Shown: positions 52,973-64,000 of the stretch, piece by piece | How positions within the stretch are numbered: position 1 is the stretch's first letter | How the letters are laid out: each line of letters starts with the position of its first letter | Source of the DNA: Echiichthys vipera | Lineage: Eukaryota > Chordata > Actinopteri > Perciformes > Trachinidae | Assembly (NCBI GenBank): GCA_963691815.1 | Contig: OY829651.1 | Coordinates: forward strand, 15,930,627 to 15,994,626 | Reading direction: 5' to 3' | DNA: 64,000 nucleotides | The notes under the pieces: generated by a model | Seen by the model: only the letters and a program-made list of their open reading frames with translations | What the model was told of the DNA's origin: nothing | Databases searched by the model: none | Program-made: the position numbers and the translations under genes

Positions 52973-55713
52973 CATTTGGCATACTCTATAACAGATGTCA
53001 ATGAATAGTTTCTACTCGCCCTGTTTGAGGTTCAGAACTTCAGCACTACATTTTCTGCATTCATGCGTTGTAAGGTTTTGCCCGTTTTTCAGAGTAATTT
53101 AAAGAGCCTGGTTATTTGGAACTAATTGGTGCGCAAGGAAGCCTAATTAAGCATGTAGTCTTTGACCTGCTGTTTAACCCAATATAACAGCCGATTACAT
53201 GTATTTGAATTCCTTTATGACTCTGCCTGCCTGATTTGGTCCAACTCAGCCCAACTCCTTCACTGACCATCTGTAAGGAAATGTCTCTTCATGTCCCTCC
53301 AGTAGGATGCATTTCCTTACTGGTATCATTATACTGGTACTCCTAAATTCTCTGACAGAGTGATATACCTCTTCAGTGGTACTCTTTCCCTTTTTTTTTT
53401 CAAAATTTGCCACAACTGAGTTTAAGTCAATTAAGAGCAATGCGTCTGACACAAAATAAATCTTCATAAATCACTCCAGCTTCTAGCTTCCGTCTGGAAT
53501 GGTCCAAACTATTTAAGAGATGAATTAACCCCAACTGAGAACAATTGATTCAGACATCATGAACAGAGATGGTGCAGCATCTTAACACCTGGGCACTTTA
53601 ACTACCATTGTCACTAATATACAACAATATTCCAGAAATACTCAAGAATTTCACATAATAGTACATTTCCAAGTGTACCATCGCAGCTACAATGTCATGC
53701 GAAAACACAGAGGATGCAGATTCAGCTCATTGGAAGCCACTAGAATAAGGTGAGCATTGTATAATCTGTCCAAAAATCCATCACAAGAAATCTGACAGCG
53801 GGCGCATAATTAAGGGCATGACCGAGTATATCATCATTGTTGTAATCATCATTATCACCTTCTGCATCATTACACCATTGTGTCATCATCTTGTCGCATT
53901 CAGCAGCATTTGGCTCATTGCGACAGTACCATATATCGTCCTATCATATTGTTTATTTACGTGTACATCTTAGTATTGCTAACAGCAGCGAATGATGGGA
54001 ATTAAATGCTGTACAGGAACTGCTACAACATTTACTGGATTGCAAACACTCACAATAAGTGAGACATAGAGAGGAAGTTATGTTTAGAAAAACCCCAGTG
54101 CTGCTGCTCGTCATATACACCAACATTTCCCCTCAGTGTATTTATATACCTACAACATAGTTTCCCTTTTATGGGTTAGCCATAGCTGTTGCATCACCAT
54201 TCATCTTCTGACTCACTTTGCCTTTGTTCTGCTCTGCGTTCTGTTTGTTTTACTCTCACTCACCCACCCTCCCATTTTCTGTTTGTTTTTCCATCTTTTT
54301 CTAATCTGCAATTTGTTTCTTTATTTCTTTCTGTCTCAGACACTGTTTTATGCTCTGTCTCCCCCCTGTTTGTCTCTGTCCTGTTGCTGTTTTCGTCTAT
54401 TTTCTTTTCATGTTTTTACGTGTCAATTTGGCTCCTCTTCTTTCTCACACTAGTTTTGTCTGAATCACATCTGGCCATTACCTTAGTGACTGGAAACCAG
54501 ATGTTACAGAATAATTAGCTGCTTCCGTCTGTTTTCCTCTGTCCTCTCCTCATCCACTCTAGGCCGATAGACAGCAAAACTTCACTATATCTTACAGACT
54601 GGTTCTGTTATTTCCCACTTGATCTATTTAGTTTCCCTCCTCACTCCCCCTCTATTCTACTACACACCTTTCCCCTACCATGCCTCTCCATCCCATTTAC
54701 CCATGTTTTGAGTGTCTGGGGCTTCTAGGCCAAGACTCTGCTCTAACACAAAACCACTGAACCAGAGACCCTCCCCACACTCAAACAAGCACCCATTTAC
54801 CTGGGGCACCCCCTCCCAAGACCTCCTTCTCTGATCCTCAACACAACCCTCCCTGAAATTATTCACTTTTGAAACACGAATAAAAAAGAAAGGAAACAGA
54901 GAATCTAGCCGAGGCTCAGCTTCTCTGTTCCTCTCGTTGTTTGTTTACTGTCCTGAAGATCAGACTCTGAAATACCCTCCTGGCCCAACATACACTGGCT
55001 GTGATTGCTTTGTTTGCTATAGACCAGCATTGAGATCTGAGCCTACGCTGTGTACATAGGAAAAGAAAAATGTGTGTTTGAACCCATACTGCAATAAAAT
55101 AAAAGTGTAAATAGGAATTTACAAAATGTGTCAAAAACATGATGTTCATTTTACTGTAATATTACTAAATACTTTGGTAAATGGTTTATTTTCATTTTCC
55201 TGTGTATTTTTTTTAATGTTACATGCATATCTACTGCACATGCTCCATGTGTGAGTTTCAGCGGCAACTGCTGCTCCTTTCATGTATCCATTTGTATTTT
55301 TTTAGTGCAGGAGAGAGTAAGTGCCTCTCCTTTAATTCCTCCCTTAGATGAGGCGCAGCATTTGGTGTTCAGGCAAGATAATCAAGTGACTAATTGTAGA
55401 GCGTCTGATTTCTGCCAATGGGGGCGTTTGAAGCGCAGGCAGGGAGAAATCCTATTTTGCCGGCTGATTTTTCCACAGAGGTTAAAGAGAAGATGGTTAG
55501 ACAAAAATGAACACAGTTACAGAAAATGATAGAGTCGATGTTTTTTGTTTGTTGACGATTCATGTTGGAAATCAGTCAGACGGTAAATGGGATTGCATTG
55601 ACATAAGAGATAAAGGAGTCCTAGCTGTTTGTGCAGCCATTAATGCTCATATTGTGTGTGTAGTGTGTGTGTTCTCTCTGCCTGTCTGTCTCTGCTTATG
55701 TAAGTGTGTGGCA

Positions 55714-55738
55714 GTGTGTGTGTGTGTGTGTGTGTGTA
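55714..55738. repeat. (GT)n short microsatellite
   Basis: Short GT repeat, intergenic. Confidence 0.85.
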
Positions 55739-56501
55739 TGCTTGTGGTATACACAAATCAAATGTCTCCTGTGAGTGTGTTTTTATACGCACATGCAGGA
55801 GCTCGCACATCAGCGGTCTCATAATCTGTCTTCCTCTGGCTTTTGTGTGTTTTTGTCTAGAAGTCTGTCTGGGAGTATCACTGTTATCAGATGGTGTAGG
55901 TGTGCGCCTTATTGTGCGTGTTTGTCTTAGCAAGCAAGAGGGAATGGTTTTATTATTTAGAAATATTCATCATTAATGGTTTTTGGAGCTTTGATAGCAT
56001 TGTTTTTTTATAAACCAGCCTGCCAGTGAAAAGCAGAGATGGATTGACTCTATAGACAGTATATCTGGGTGGCTGCTGGACTCCTGCCAGTGCAGCGAAT
56101 GACTCCACTGCAGTGTGGAGCTCATGCTGAGGAAAGCAACAAAACAATATTACTCTTTTATAAAGCAAAAATAAACAAAAACTCAGTAGACTCAAGCTAT
56201 TTTGTCTCAAAAGGATTAGAAATGATGGCTGAGGAAGGCACTGCTGTGAGTGCAAATTACCATAGCTTTTGTTTGCGCTCTTTACTTCACCCTCACTTGA
56301 CATGGAATAATTGAGAGTGACTAAAACGCAATGGTATAAAACAGTGACATAAGGCTTTTTCTTTTAGGGAAGATTTTCAAAATGTTGATCCTTTTTTTCC
56401 TCCTGGAAATAATGAAAAATAAGAGTAATAAAATAACAACCCGCAAGTCTTAATTCTCCAGTTAGCTGACAGTGTGTGTGTATCATTGTGTGTTTTATCC
56501 A

Positions 56502-56534
<33 letters not shown>

Positions 56535-56573
56535 CAGAGAGACGGAGAGAGACAGAGAGAGAAAGAGAGAGAG
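56502..56573. repeat. (TG)n-(AG)n compound microsatellite
   Basis: A TG repeat passes into AGAGACAGAGA-type purine repeat. Confidence 0.92.
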
Positions 56574-57713
56574 GTCGGTGTGTGTAGGCTACACATACAT
56601 AATCCATGTTGACGTGCATCTTGCCCGCCATTTGCTTTGGTTATGTCTCATCAGCGGGAAAATTAAGCCTCTTTTAAGCACTTCTCCTTCTCTTTTTTTA
56701 CATCTTGTCAAAAATAACATTATTAAACTCAGAAAAAGAAACTTTTAGTTTTCTTGCTTATCTTCATTTTGAGCTATCGGTGCTTCATGGGTGAGTTGTC
56801 TTTTCTTCCTTTAATTTTTTTAAGGATTAAAAGGATTAAGAAACAGAAAAAAATGGATAAAGGAGTGTAAAGAGAGAAGAAGAAAAGAAAAAAAAGACAA
56901 GAAGAGAAGGGAGACTAATAACACAACAGAGAGAGTGGAAGAGTGAAACATGGCCAGCAATGTACAGAGTCTATGTTGTGCTCCTATCTGTGTGCATGTA
57001 TGACGCACATAGGTGAGAGGTCATTGTTTTTGCATGACATGATACTTGACAGTCGCGAGGAGGGTGAAAGGCAGTTGGCTTTAATGAAGTCTATAGTGGT
57101 GCAGAATTACAATTCATCATTCCTAATCAAAATTCCATTGTCACGGGTTACAGCTAATGAGCAAAGCCTGATAACTCTCACAATTAGTCCTAGAGCAAGG
57201 CATTAATTGACATATAAGCCATGGTATATCACAACTCTCTCTTTCCATTTCTTTATTTTCCTTATAACTAATTACTACACCACATCACCACATCACCTGA
57301 TTGTGATGGGTGAGTTAGGTCTGTTACCAACAGCAAAAATACAACATTCATCACCACTCTAAGGCACGATCACAGAATTGGGCAAAATGGGTCAGATTTC
57401 CTCTGTGTGAGTGTGTGTGATGGATATCCGCAAGCCTGTAGTGTAGCAGGAAACATCCTAACAGCAATAATGAACAGTAATCTCCTTAGCCGTCACAATT
57501 ATTGCTGTCCCTCCACATATGTCTTCAGGCTGTATTTAGATTTCCCATGTGACGTGCCCATTTCACCAAACTCTGGTCTGCTGTAATCCTCTTTTGAATA
57601 CAGCTGACGTGGGACACTAGGACAGCACTATGTATTTGTGTACTATGTTTTGCCTGAAACTTTTTGTTGTCTGGTTGTGTATATGCATGGATGGATTCGA
57701 AACGATGGACTAT

Positions 57714-57965
57714 GAACACAATATGACCCTATAGAGACACAGTTTGACTCCAAAGAGACACAATATGACCTCAATGAGACACAATATAGCCACAGAGACA
57801 CAATATAGCCACAGAGACACACAACATGACCCCAAAGACACAATATGACGCTAAAGAGACACAATATGACCACAGAGACACAATTTGACCCCAAAAGACC
57901 CAATATCACCACTGAAACACAAAATGTTCCCAAAGAGACACAATATGACTGTGCAACGATGCAAA
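57714..57965. repeat. Minisatellite of about 21-bp units
   Basis: About ten diverged copies of an AGAGACACAATATGACCCCAA unit, with 15- to 24-bp variants, are arranged head to tail. Decayed copies continue to about 58,090 (CAAAATG/CACAAA words). The apparent minus-strand protein rich in CVS/VIL is a translation of this repeat. Confidence 0.85.
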
Positions 57966-58401
57966 ATGGTCACAAATAAACATAAAATGTCAATAAAAAG
58001 TCAAGAGGTCTTCAAAGAGATGCAAAATCACAGGGAGGTGTGGATGATGGCTACAAAAAGACGCAAAACAACAAAAAAAGAGGCAAAGGCGTCACAAAGT
58101 CTGTCTTGCTCCTTGGATCTTGGGAAGATGGTGAGGCCTTTTTCATGTCTCTCATAATCCGTCTTTGTCTATATGCAACGTATTCTCATGAACAGGTTCG
58201 TAGGAAATTGTATGACAAGTTATGCACAGAAATTCGTAAACAGTGCACGAAAAAGACGCTGATGGACCAGAAGTGGTTAGCGACAACCACGGACCAAATA
58301 AACGTTACGTGACTGATTTTAGCCAACAAAGGTGACGGTAAGGATTTTTGTAAGACATAAGGATTAGGAAAAGCCATGAACGGCACATGAACAGCCACCT
58401 G

Positions 58402-58402
58402 C

Positions 58403-58463
<61 letters not shown>

Positions 58464-58498
58464 CGTGTGTGTGTGTGCGCGTGTGCGTGTGTGTGTGT
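58402..58498. repeat. (GT)n microsatellite with GCGT variants
   Basis: GT repeat with GCGTGCG interruptions in its 3' half. Confidence 0.95.
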
Positions 58499-58880
58499 CT
58501 GCCGTCCTCTATGCCTGCCAGCTATTCTGTGATGACAGAACAGGTGCAGATGAATATGAAACAGTTTGAAACAGCTTTTAGGGTCTGGCCCTTTGTATGC
58601 ATGCTTGTGTCCGCAGCATCATGTAAGAGAAAGCCGGCTTCCCATCTCCACCTTTAGCGCCTTCTTTTCAGTGTCTTGCACCAATGTCAAATCTGTCAAA
58701 TCTGTTTCACAGAGAGCACAAACATTTTATGTTCTAAATACACAGACGAGGTCACGCGGACGGGATTTGCAGAGCCGTTCGGATACTGTTTCAGGGTTTG
58801 CTAGAGGGAATGGACAGGGGTTGAGCACTAAGCCTCAGACAAAAGACCAACCGGTGGACCTTTTCTAGAAAATCTGATGA

Positions 58881-58894
58881 CCCCCCCCCCCCCC
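58881..58894. repeat. C14 homopolymer run
   Basis: Fourteen consecutive C residues, followed by TCCCG. Confidence 0.9.
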
Positions 58895-59152
58895 TCCCGA
58901 GCTTTTACACACACTCACCAATCTCACACCCTTTACTGTTCTCTCATCACCCCCGTGTGAGACATTCCCCGCACTGACCCAGAAATGAACTATAATTATA
59001 ACTGACTCAACTTTCTCTCATCACTTTGAAAATAACACAAGGGATAGATAGGTAGATAGATGGGACTTTGTTTTATTACTCTACAGTAGCCTAACACACA
59101 CCCCTGTCTGGCGAATTGCCTCCAGCACCCTCCTTACCCACTCCTGATCTGC

Positions 59153-59155
<3 letters not shown>

Positions 59156-59219
<64 letters not shown>

Positions 59220-59264
59220 CCTCTCTCTCTCTCCCTCTCTCTCTCTCTCTCCCTCTCTCTCTCT
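59156..59264. repeat. (CT)n microsatellite just upstream of the smim32 5' exon
   Basis: A 109-bp polypyrimidine CT tract with CCC interruptions, placed directly upstream of the GC-rich leader of smim32. CT/GA tracts are frequent near promoters. Role here unknown. Confidence 0.95.
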
Positions 59265-59279
59265 TATACACTACGACAC

Positions 59280-59960
59280 CCAGGGCGAAGATGGGAAGCT
59301 CTTCACGACCCGGAGTGGTGCTGTGTGTTGTCCTTCATTAATCCCTCCTTTCGTCTCATTTTACTCAGACTGGATCGATAATCCCGTAAGGGCAGACCGT
59401 GGGCAGCATCTATCCGACACGTATCGACCCTCTACTGGATAAAAGAACAGGCGAGGGGTTGAAAAACTGGGGGGATCCGGCGTGCCCTTCCTCTGCGCTA
59501 TGTACGCACAAGCAAAGCAGATCTTGTTCTGCGCACCGAGACGCGCAAGAGGACATGCACGCGTACCAGAGATCGCAGTTGAACCTCACCACCTCTGACA
59601 GACCCTACAGTTATATGGATATCGCTACTGTATCAGCCTGCGCTTAACCACGCGGCATAAGGATTTGGATTTAAACGCCAACAAGTGGATTTGTTTTCTT
59701 TCACATGGAACCCTGATCCAAGCTGACACGTGGATTTGATTAGGTCTGTTTAATGTGAGTGAAGACGCTGCGTTTTTATCCCACTCAGCGACATATGGTA
59801 TGTGGGCGCATATCTGAAGCTATCGACCCTCCGCTTACCCCTCTCCACAGCGCGTCCTCAGCGGGGCTGGAGCGGACAGAGCAGGGGACGTTGAGGAATG
59901 CGGAGCCGGGATTTTGTCTTTTCCACCTCACCTGCGGAACTCTTCGCAGCACAAACTAAA
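59280..59960 (+). other. smim32: smim32 candidate 5' noncoding exon / promoter region
   Basis: GC-rich, CpG-containing sequence runs to a strong donor (CTAAA|GTAAGT, GT at 59,961), 340 bp before the acceptor of the coding exon. Several short upstream open frames (for example ATG 59,290, ending at TAA within 50 bp) are present, so I read it as 5'UTR. The transcription start is not defined and may lie just after the CT tract. Confidence 0.45.
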
Positions 59961-60300
59961 GTAAGTATACCCCTCACTAGGTCCCTGTCATTTGTAGGCT
60001 ACTTCACCGTGACCCCAACCTACTTTAAGATGTTTTCATTGCCGGATTTGTACATAAAGTGCAGATGACCTGTGTCACTGGATTTTTATCAGTGACCTTG
60101 TCAGACATTAAGGTATTTTGCGCGCAATGTGATGACTGTGAAAAGCCTTTAATAATAGAACTATTTTAAACATCCAAATCTGTCACAGGAATCGCCACTG
60201 ATTCTTCTTTATCTGTGCACTTCTTTATAGGACACCCAGAGTGAACAAACACGGGGGTCAGTAGACTACATAACCTTCTGCGTGTCTTCTCATCCACCAG

Positions 60301-60334
60301 CGGACCGACGCAGCCGGTGAGCTCGCGGGGCGCC
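60301..60334 (+). other. smim32: smim32 coding-exon leader
   Basis: Thirty-four bases lie between the acceptor (CCACCAG, AG at 60,299-60,300) and ATG 60,335. The reading frame is open through this leader back into the upstream exon, but no upstream ATG is needed to match the family start. Confidence 0.5.
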
Positions 60335-60673
60335 ATGCTGAGACAGATCCTCCTCAACTCCACCGACGGCCAACACTTCGACCTGGTGCTCATGGCCCAG
60401 TCTTCCACGCACGCCCCTTCCTCCCTCAACACCTCCCACGGCGGTTCTGTGAGCGTGGCCGCTCTCCTGAGACCCACCGCGGGACGAGGGGGAGGAGGGC
60501 TTCGGGAGGGTGAGCTCCACAAACCGGACCTGATCACCTACATAGTCATGTGCCTACTGCTCTTCCTGCTGGTGCTGCTCATTGTGTTCTTCATCAACTG
60601 CCAGCTCCGGAACTCTTTCTTCGCCTCCATGCCATATGACAGGTCGCTGAGAGAGGCCCGGTCCTACAAGTAG
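60335..60673 (+). CDS. smim32: SMIM32-like single-pass membrane protein
   Basis: ATG 60,335 (GCGCC before ATG) to TAG 60,671-60,673 gives 112 residues in one exon, which starts after CCACCAG at 60,300. The N-terminal part is Ser/Gly-rich, with glycosylation sequons NST (8-10) and NTS (32-34). HKPDLITY precedes one strong transmembrane helix (about 67-88), followed by a short tail with CQLRNSFFASMPYDRSLREA. From memory, human small integral membrane protein 32 has a near-matching tail (CQLRHS..ALPHDRSLRDA), the KPDL..Y motif before its helix, and an INATG-like start. That supports both identity and start codon. Function is unknown to me. TRPC7 and SMIM32 share human band 5q31.1, which agrees. 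Confidence 0.75.
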   Translation: MLRQILLNSTDGQHFDLVLMAQSSTHAPSSLNTSHGGSVSVAALLRPTAGRGGGGLREGELHKPDLITYIVMCLLLFLLVLLIVFFINCQLRNSFFASMPYDRSLREARSYK

Positions 60674-61090
60674 CCCAGAATACCACCCCCACCCCGCACC
60701 CCCAGGACAAATATCTATGACTGTGTGTCTTTAGTGAGACTCCTGTGGGGGGTTCAGGGTATAACTGGTCACCCCCGAACTACTGCTGCGCATAGGTCTA
60801 CTGGAGTCACTAAGTTGTTGCCTTTATCAGTTGTCTTGGAGATATTGGAAGGCCGAAATGAGCTGGAATCCCCAACAAAACCTAACATGATTAGTCTGGG
60901 CCTCGATTAGATCAGATTGTGTCCACAAAATCCACTTCAAGGCCCACAGCACCATCCCAAAGACAAAGCTCTTCGGACCAAGGGGATCATTAGAATAGTG
61001 TATGGGCCTTCTGCAGGCGAAAAAAAACAACAACAGTATAACTCCTGATCAAATTAGTGACTCATATATTCTCTGGTATAGGCCTTAATG

Positions 61091-61096
61091 AATAAA
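61091..61096 (+). terminator. smim32: Candidate smim32 poly(A) signal
   Basis: AATAAA lies 418 bp after the smim32 stop codon and is the first canonical signal downstream. Cleavage there is not shown. Confidence 0.35.
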
Positions 61097-61099
61097 ATG

Positions 61100-63500
61100 T
61101 GAACCAGTCCATCATCCATTGCAAACCCCCTCGTGGTTCCCGCACTGCACTTTGGAAACAAATTATGTATTCACACAGTATACTCCCAAACTTGTATTTA
61201 TTCATCTAACTGCTTACAATTTTGAATTTGGGCCTGCAATTTGGGTCCAAATTCACAGTATTTTACACTGGCCCTGATTAATCTCTCTATTCTTTTTTTT
61301 TCAATGGAAATATAATTTCTGGTAACAGAAAGGGTCTACAGTAGATTGTATATAAAATATTTTGTATGACTGTAACTGAATGATGTCTTGTCTTGTGAAA
61401 TGAAGCAATCGACACAATGTCCACCCTTCTGTCCATTGTAAAATGCTGATTATATGACAGACTGTAGGCCTATGTCACATAAAGATATTTAAATGTACTT
61501 TGAAGTCTCTTCGTTTATCCACCTGTTTATGAATGGCTATGTTGAAGGTGATGCTGCAGCTGCTGTGCGTAAAGGCGACCTCACCCCACACGCTTTATAG
61601 CGCCAATATCCCGGAGGATGAATACTAGAGGCTGAAGTTTATGACGAGAGCTGTGCGATAAAGTAAACTGTTGTGGATTTCAGTGCCACTGGTGATACGC
61701 AGATACTCTCCAATCTTGTTGTTGGAAAACATGTCACACATACCAAGACAGATAGACGGGTCTATCTCTGTCGCCTAATCATGTGTGTGGTCGTGCGCAC
61801 ATGTTTATGTACGTCTGTGAGGTAAAAGAAAACAAGTGGTGAGCGTTATCTTTTTACATCAACACAGTGATTATTGTTGTGGTGCGTATTAAAAAAAGAA
61901 AAAGCGCTGAAAATAATGCATTGCAATGGGGGACAGAAAGCCACGTCTTACATTTATAATATAATGTCCAAGTACAACATCCTGTTTTTGTAAGACATTC
62001 GGTAAAATTGGGTGGATTTGGTCAGCATATTCAGAACAATATGTGCCTGTTCGGTTTAATCATTTATTGCAGTTTCCTTGTATACTCTAAGGAGGTGTTT
62101 TTTTTCAATTTCAACCGCCACACAGTGTAAATTGCATCTGTAAGTGCAAAGAAATCATTGTAGAAATCAAATACATCAAAATTGCTTTCGAGTGGTACAT
62201 GCACTTTGCTGGACATGCTGTATTAACTCTGGTGAGTCGTGACACTTCCTGTCACCGCTTGGCGGCGCCCTAAGTCCAATTATTTGTTTGCCCAGCTTGA
62301 TTGGCAAATAACCCGAGCCACACAACTACATACGCACAGAGTTGTGTCACAGATAGATGATTTTATCAGGGCTGCAGAAAAATCCCACCAAAGTGATCTT
62401 GAATAAATAAAATAACAGGGGAAACATTTTTTTCAGGCTATTTCCAGGATGAACTATTGGTTAAACTTCAGTGTCGAACTAAAACATCTGATATCAGTTA
62501 TTAACAGTTGTTAACTATAAGATGATAACTCCACAGCTGTCTACAGAAGTAGCCTATTACTTACCTGTACTTCGTCATACTTGGAAACAAGCTGAAGGCC
62601 TTTATGCAGATTAATAGCCTGCGCTGCTGGTGGTGGTGATTCTGCTACATTGCTCATTTGACTTTTGACTTGACCGTCTGTGTGTCTTTCTTTGTGGATC
62701 TTAGATTCTATAATATCAATTATGGCACAATTATGACATAGTTGTTACACCATTTAGTTCTATAGAAATTCGTCAACGTTTTTTTTTTTAGGTCAAGGAC
62801 CCCTTAGCTGAAAGAGCTAAGAACCAGGAACCCCTTACTAAGAATACTGTATTCAATTGAGTTGCATATTAAACCGGGCCTAACCAACACAGTCTCACAC
62901 CCAACAAAGGCCCCTGACCAAGCGTCAGTTTTTGACGTGTTGGGTGTGAGACTGTGTTGGCCTGACAGCTAGGGTGGCCTAAAGCCTATACACACAGCTT
63001 TTTTTTATGGTAGCCTACATACAATAATAAGATATTACCATGATCATTATTAACATATTCATATATTTATATATCATATGTTAATGTTAAACAAGACACA
63101 TCAAATCCTTCAGCTCAACTTTATCTGTGCATGGCTTAGTGGCTACCTTGTCTATAAGCCAGTAAGCCTATCATCAAGGTTGTGTAAATGTATTTATTTA
63201 TTTATTTTCAAAATGTTCAGCTACCTTTGCTTATAATACATTGCATTCATGTTAATGTATATATTTCAGACATCTTTTTGAAAAGAAAAACTGTGAAAGA
63301 TTATCAAACAATTTGGAGGACCCTCTGCAGTAACTCTGAGGACCTCTCTATTGTTTCTGCTGTCCTGATGTCAATGGAGAGTGTTTTCCACCATAGTGGA
63401 GTAGTGAGACGCGTCCTCATTTTACCTCATTCTCTACTGTAACTCTTTCCTGGGGCTGTGATGATCCCTGAGTCCACAGTTGTGTGCAGTCTTGGCACAA
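61100..63500. other. Intergenic region downstream of smim32
   Basis: Mostly AT-rich unique sequence without a credible gene. A GGACCCCTTAG-type repeat scrap (about 62,795-62,845) and a fold-back (62,884-62,960) are the only structured parts I see. Confidence 0.55.
62884..62960. repeat. 77-nt fold-back with 23-bp perfect arms
   Basis: Left arm 62,884-62,906 (starting CCAACACAGTCTCACACCC) and right arm 62,938-62,960 (ending GTGAGACTGTGTTGG) are perfect inverted repeats. The 31-nt loop contains a further 5-bp stem (CGTCA/TGACG, 62,923-62,927 and 62,933-62,937). It may be a short MITE, a fold-back repeat or a hairpin RNA. No open frame. Confidence 0.85.
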
Positions 63501-64000
63501 TTGTCAGCTAAATCCTCTCAGGTGTAGCTGCAGAGCGCAGGCTCCTCCCCCACCCAGCTCTGACCGGACTGTCAGAAGAACAGGAAGACTCCTCTGCAGC
63601 TAAAGACGGTGGCTGTCATTCAGGGGTTAAAAAGTTAACTACTAAACTACTAAACTTGTAGCAGTCATGGAAACTAATTTAGGAAACACCATCGGATCAA
63701 GTCATCCGTGACACCACCTTGTCGCTGGTGTTGTAGTCGCCGAAACAACTCGTGGAAGTGGGAAGTTTTTTTTCTTCCTACGGAGACTTTACCTACTCTT
63801 GTCAGACGTGCTAGCAGAGCTAAAGCTAAAGTTAGCTCAGTTAATACCGCATATTTTCGGGACGTAAACTTCACATTTGTTAAAAGCTTCGGGCGGTGTC
63901 ACATTTGGATGCTGGTAGAGTAAAACCTCATTTGTATATTTAGAAACGCAACAGGTTGTTTTCGTACTTTTCCCACCAAGGACTTGGGGCTGTGCTTTGA
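63500..64000 (+). promoter_or_regulatory. Possible promoter / 5' exon of a neighbouring gene
   Basis: Composition turns more GC-balanced with CCTCCCCCACCCAGC, CpGs and GCTAAAGCTAAAGTTAGCTC wording often seen in fish 5' leaders. An open frame from 63,708 to 63,923 has no recognisable similarity. The window ends before any coding exon could be identified, so the gene and its strand are unknown. Confidence 0.25.

Noticed and set aside
57643..57933. Minus-strand open frame with repeating CVS/VIL motifs that looks like a repeat protein
   Set aside because: Each period is one ~21-bp minisatellite unit; it is not a gene.
57714..57965. CRISPR-like array of short repeats
   Set aside because: Units are contiguous and diverged with no unique spacers, and the sequence is vertebrate nuclear DNA.
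59116..59442. 108-codon open frame with long Leu-Ser stretch before smim32
   Set aside because: It is driven by the (CT)n repeat; no domain, and the real smim32 start is supported by family similarity.

Overview
The window is vertebrate nuclear DNA, almost certainly from a teleost fish. It holds a spliced multi-exon gene with GT-AG introns, very abundant (CA)n/(GT)n microsatellites, and repeat types typical of fish: an L2/Maui-like LINE tail, tRNA-derived SINEs, a pogo-like deletion derivative, and a hAT-like MITE with terminal inverted repeats. Most of the sequence is intron or intergenic DNA, and most open frames in it are CA/GT-repeat artefacts.

Region 1 (about 300-46,500, + strand) is a complete trpc7 gene, encoding a diacylglycerol-activated, calcium-permeable cation channel of the TRPC3/6/7 subfamily. 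I placed 11 exons with core channel coding sequence (6,005 to 46,201) at splice junctions whose phases all agree. Read from the ATG at 6,015 they give 843 residues: N-terminal ankyrin repeats, the S1-S6 channel core with the LFW pore-helix motif, the EWKFAR TRP box, and the C-terminal CIRB/coiled-coil. A GC-rich 5' exon (ending at 977) lies 5 kb upstream. Its open frame from 499 is in phase with the channel and would add 163 residues, but whether it is translated is unresolved.

Region 2 (46.5-59.2 kb) is intergenic: microsatellites, a ~21-bp minisatellite, one possible orphan exon near 51.75 kb, and several non-repetitive AT-rich blocks that look like candidate conserved noncoding elements.

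Region 3 (about 59.28-61.1 kb, + strand) is a two-exon gene for a 112-residue single-pass membrane protein that I recognise as SMIM32-like. In human, SMIM32 and TRPC7 are both at 5q31.1, so the pairing looks like conserved synteny. I know of no functional link between the two.

Region 4 (61.1-64 kb) has no confident gene. It contains a 77-nt fold-back with 23-bp perfect arms at 62.88-62.96 kb, and a possible first exon or promoter of another gene at 63.5-64.0 kb.

I found no convincing undescribed multi-gene system. The points most worth checking are the trpc7 5' exon, the 62.9 kb fold-back, the transposon remnants with visible boundaries, and two RFX-type X-box-like sites in trpc7 introns.
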